NCBI GenBank assembly: GCA_963559135.1 | Contig: CAUWJP010000004.1 | Location: forward strand, 1-64,000 | Reading direction: 5' to 3' | DNA from: Sellimonas sp963559135 | GTDB lineage: Bacteria; Bacillota; Clostridia; Lachnospirales; Lachnospiraceae | Length of the DNA: 64,000 nucleotides | In this document: positions 63,686 through 64,000 of the stretch, one piece after another | How positions within the stretch are numbered: position 1 is the first letter of the stretch | Layout: each line of letters starts with the position of its first letter | Made by a program: the position numbers and the translations under genes | The notes under the pieces: generated by a model | Database searches by the model: none | What the model was told of the DNA's origin: nothing | What the model saw: the letters and a program-made list of their open reading frames with translations, nothing else

Positions 63686-63727
63686 GTTCTTCCCCCGTTC
63701 CTGCTTTTTTTGCAGTTACTGCTTATA

Positions 63728-63756
63728 GTATAATTGTTTTTGTCCGATTTTCCAAG
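63728..63756 (-). promoter_or_regulatory. Promoter of the glycosyltransferase gene
   Basis: TTGGAA (63751-63756) and TATACT (63728-63733) on the minus strand are 17 bp apart. Confidence 0.7.
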
Positions 63757-63802
63757 GGATATCTCTATAAAAAAACATTCTCTTAATATACGCCAATACA
63801 TA

Positions 63803-63831
63803 TTGACAATTTTCTATGTGTTTTATATACT
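63803..63831 (+). promoter_or_regulatory. Promoter of the CobW-type GTPase gene
   Basis: A perfect TTGACA (63803-63808) and TATACT (63826-63831) are 17 bp apart. The leader to the ATG is about 90 bases. Confidence 0.88.
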
Positions 63832-63852
63832 ATGATATATAGATGTTTTTCT

Positions 63853-63892
63853 ATGTATATTCACCATAATCACGGATTTAATGAATATACAT
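63853..63892 (+). promoter_or_regulatory. Inverted repeat in the leader of the CobW-type gene
   Basis: ATGTATATTCA (63853-63863) and TGAATATACAT (63882-63892) are perfect 11-base arms around an 18-base loop. It follows the start of transcription and precedes the ribosome site, so it could fold in RNA or bind a repressor. Confidence 0.5.
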
Positions 63893-63929
63893 GATCTGAA
63901 TTATATAAATTATTAAAGGAGTTGTTAAC

Positions 63930-64000
63930 ATGTCTGCAAATACAAAACTATATGTTTTAACAGGATTTTTAGGTTCTGGCAAAACAACTGTGCTTCTGGA
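63930..64000 (+). CDS. CobW/P47K-type GTPase, N-terminal part only
   Basis: The first 23 codons of a gene cut by the window end. MSANTKLYVLTGFLGSGKTT is the P-loop of the G3E GTPases (CobW, YciC, HypB, UreG group), which deliver metals such as Zn or Co to enzymes. AAAGGAG lies nine bases before the ATG. Which metal cannot be told from this piece. Confidence 0.85.
   Translation, partial: MSANTKLYVLTGFLGSGKTTVLL

Noticed and set aside
1..64000. CRISPR arrays, insertion sequences, tRNA or rRNA genes
   Set aside because: No regularly spaced repeats, transposase-like frames, cloverleaf sequences or rRNA segments were seen beyond the tmRNA. A tRNA scan would settle the last point.

Overview
The window looks like chromosome of a low-GC, anaerobic Gram-positive bacterium of the Clostridia, most likely a gut Lachnospiraceae relative. 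This rests on protein content and style, not on a database match: secG-rnr-smpB-ssrA order, a YmxH/YlmC-type PRC-barrel protein, oxygen-sensitive NrdDG, rubrerythrin, NatAB-like and heterodimeric ABC exporters, strong AGGAGG ribosome sites and many exact 17-bp-spaced sigma-A promoters. Most genes lie on the minus strand.

Layout. 1-6180: a cut-off lipoprotein gene, then (minus strand) tmRNA, an esterase, an 80-aa protein, SmpB, RNase R, SecG and enolase: a trans-translation/RNA-quality-control cluster. 6280-13945: a YitT-type membrane protein, a lipoprotein, an ABC-2 transporter (two permeases and an ATPase) with a two-component system upstream, and an isolated alpha/beta hydrolase preceded by a possible leader-peptide attenuator. 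13983-28331: a maltodextrin/glycogen locus in which malE-F-G, pullulanase, debranching enzyme, glycogen phosphorylase, 4-alpha-glucanotransferase and a neopullulanase-type amylase form what appears to be one 13-kb operon, facing a divergent LacI-family gene; GTTTCGT repeats mark both promoters. The ATPase for the MalEFG importer is not encoded here.

28356-36770: isochorismatase-like hydrolase, DUF4125 and TPR-DUF4037 proteins, exonuclease III, a GNAT protein, TruA, a TetR-ABC exporter pair, NrdR and a YmxH-type protein. 36902-48023: NatAB-like exporter (with a G9 tract inside the promoter spacer), a heterodimeric multidrug-type ABC exporter, a prolyl-tRNA editing protein, a membrane metallophosphoesterase, and an ECF sigma factor operon with a membrane partner and an ABC-2 transporter. 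48228-51632: a phospho-sugar locus (GntR regulator, MupG-type hydrolase, a broken DUF3284 gene and an oppositely oriented GH4 glycosidase that starts inside the DUF3284 remnant). 51792-55758: NrdG and NrdD with two NrdR boxes, and a carbamate-kinase-like protein. 55849-64000: an NMN-adenylyltransferase-like protein, a small unknown protein, a GlnK/GlnL-like two-component pair convergent with a PfoR-type PTS IIC protein, an S8 protease, rubrerythrin, a family 2 glycosyltransferase and the start of a CobW-type GTPase.

Connections within the window: NrdR probably acts on the NrdR boxes 18 kb away; the LacI regulator on the maltodextrin operon; the TetR protein on its own exporter; and the GlnL-like regulator possibly on the PfoR gene, whose promoter carries two direct repeats exactly 20 bp apart. 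The observations most worth checking are the DUF3284/GH4 junction, the poly-G promoter spacer, the leader peptide before the hydrolase and the TPR-DUF4037/DUF4125 pair. No CRISPR array, insertion sequence, phage gene, rRNA or tRNA gene was seen.
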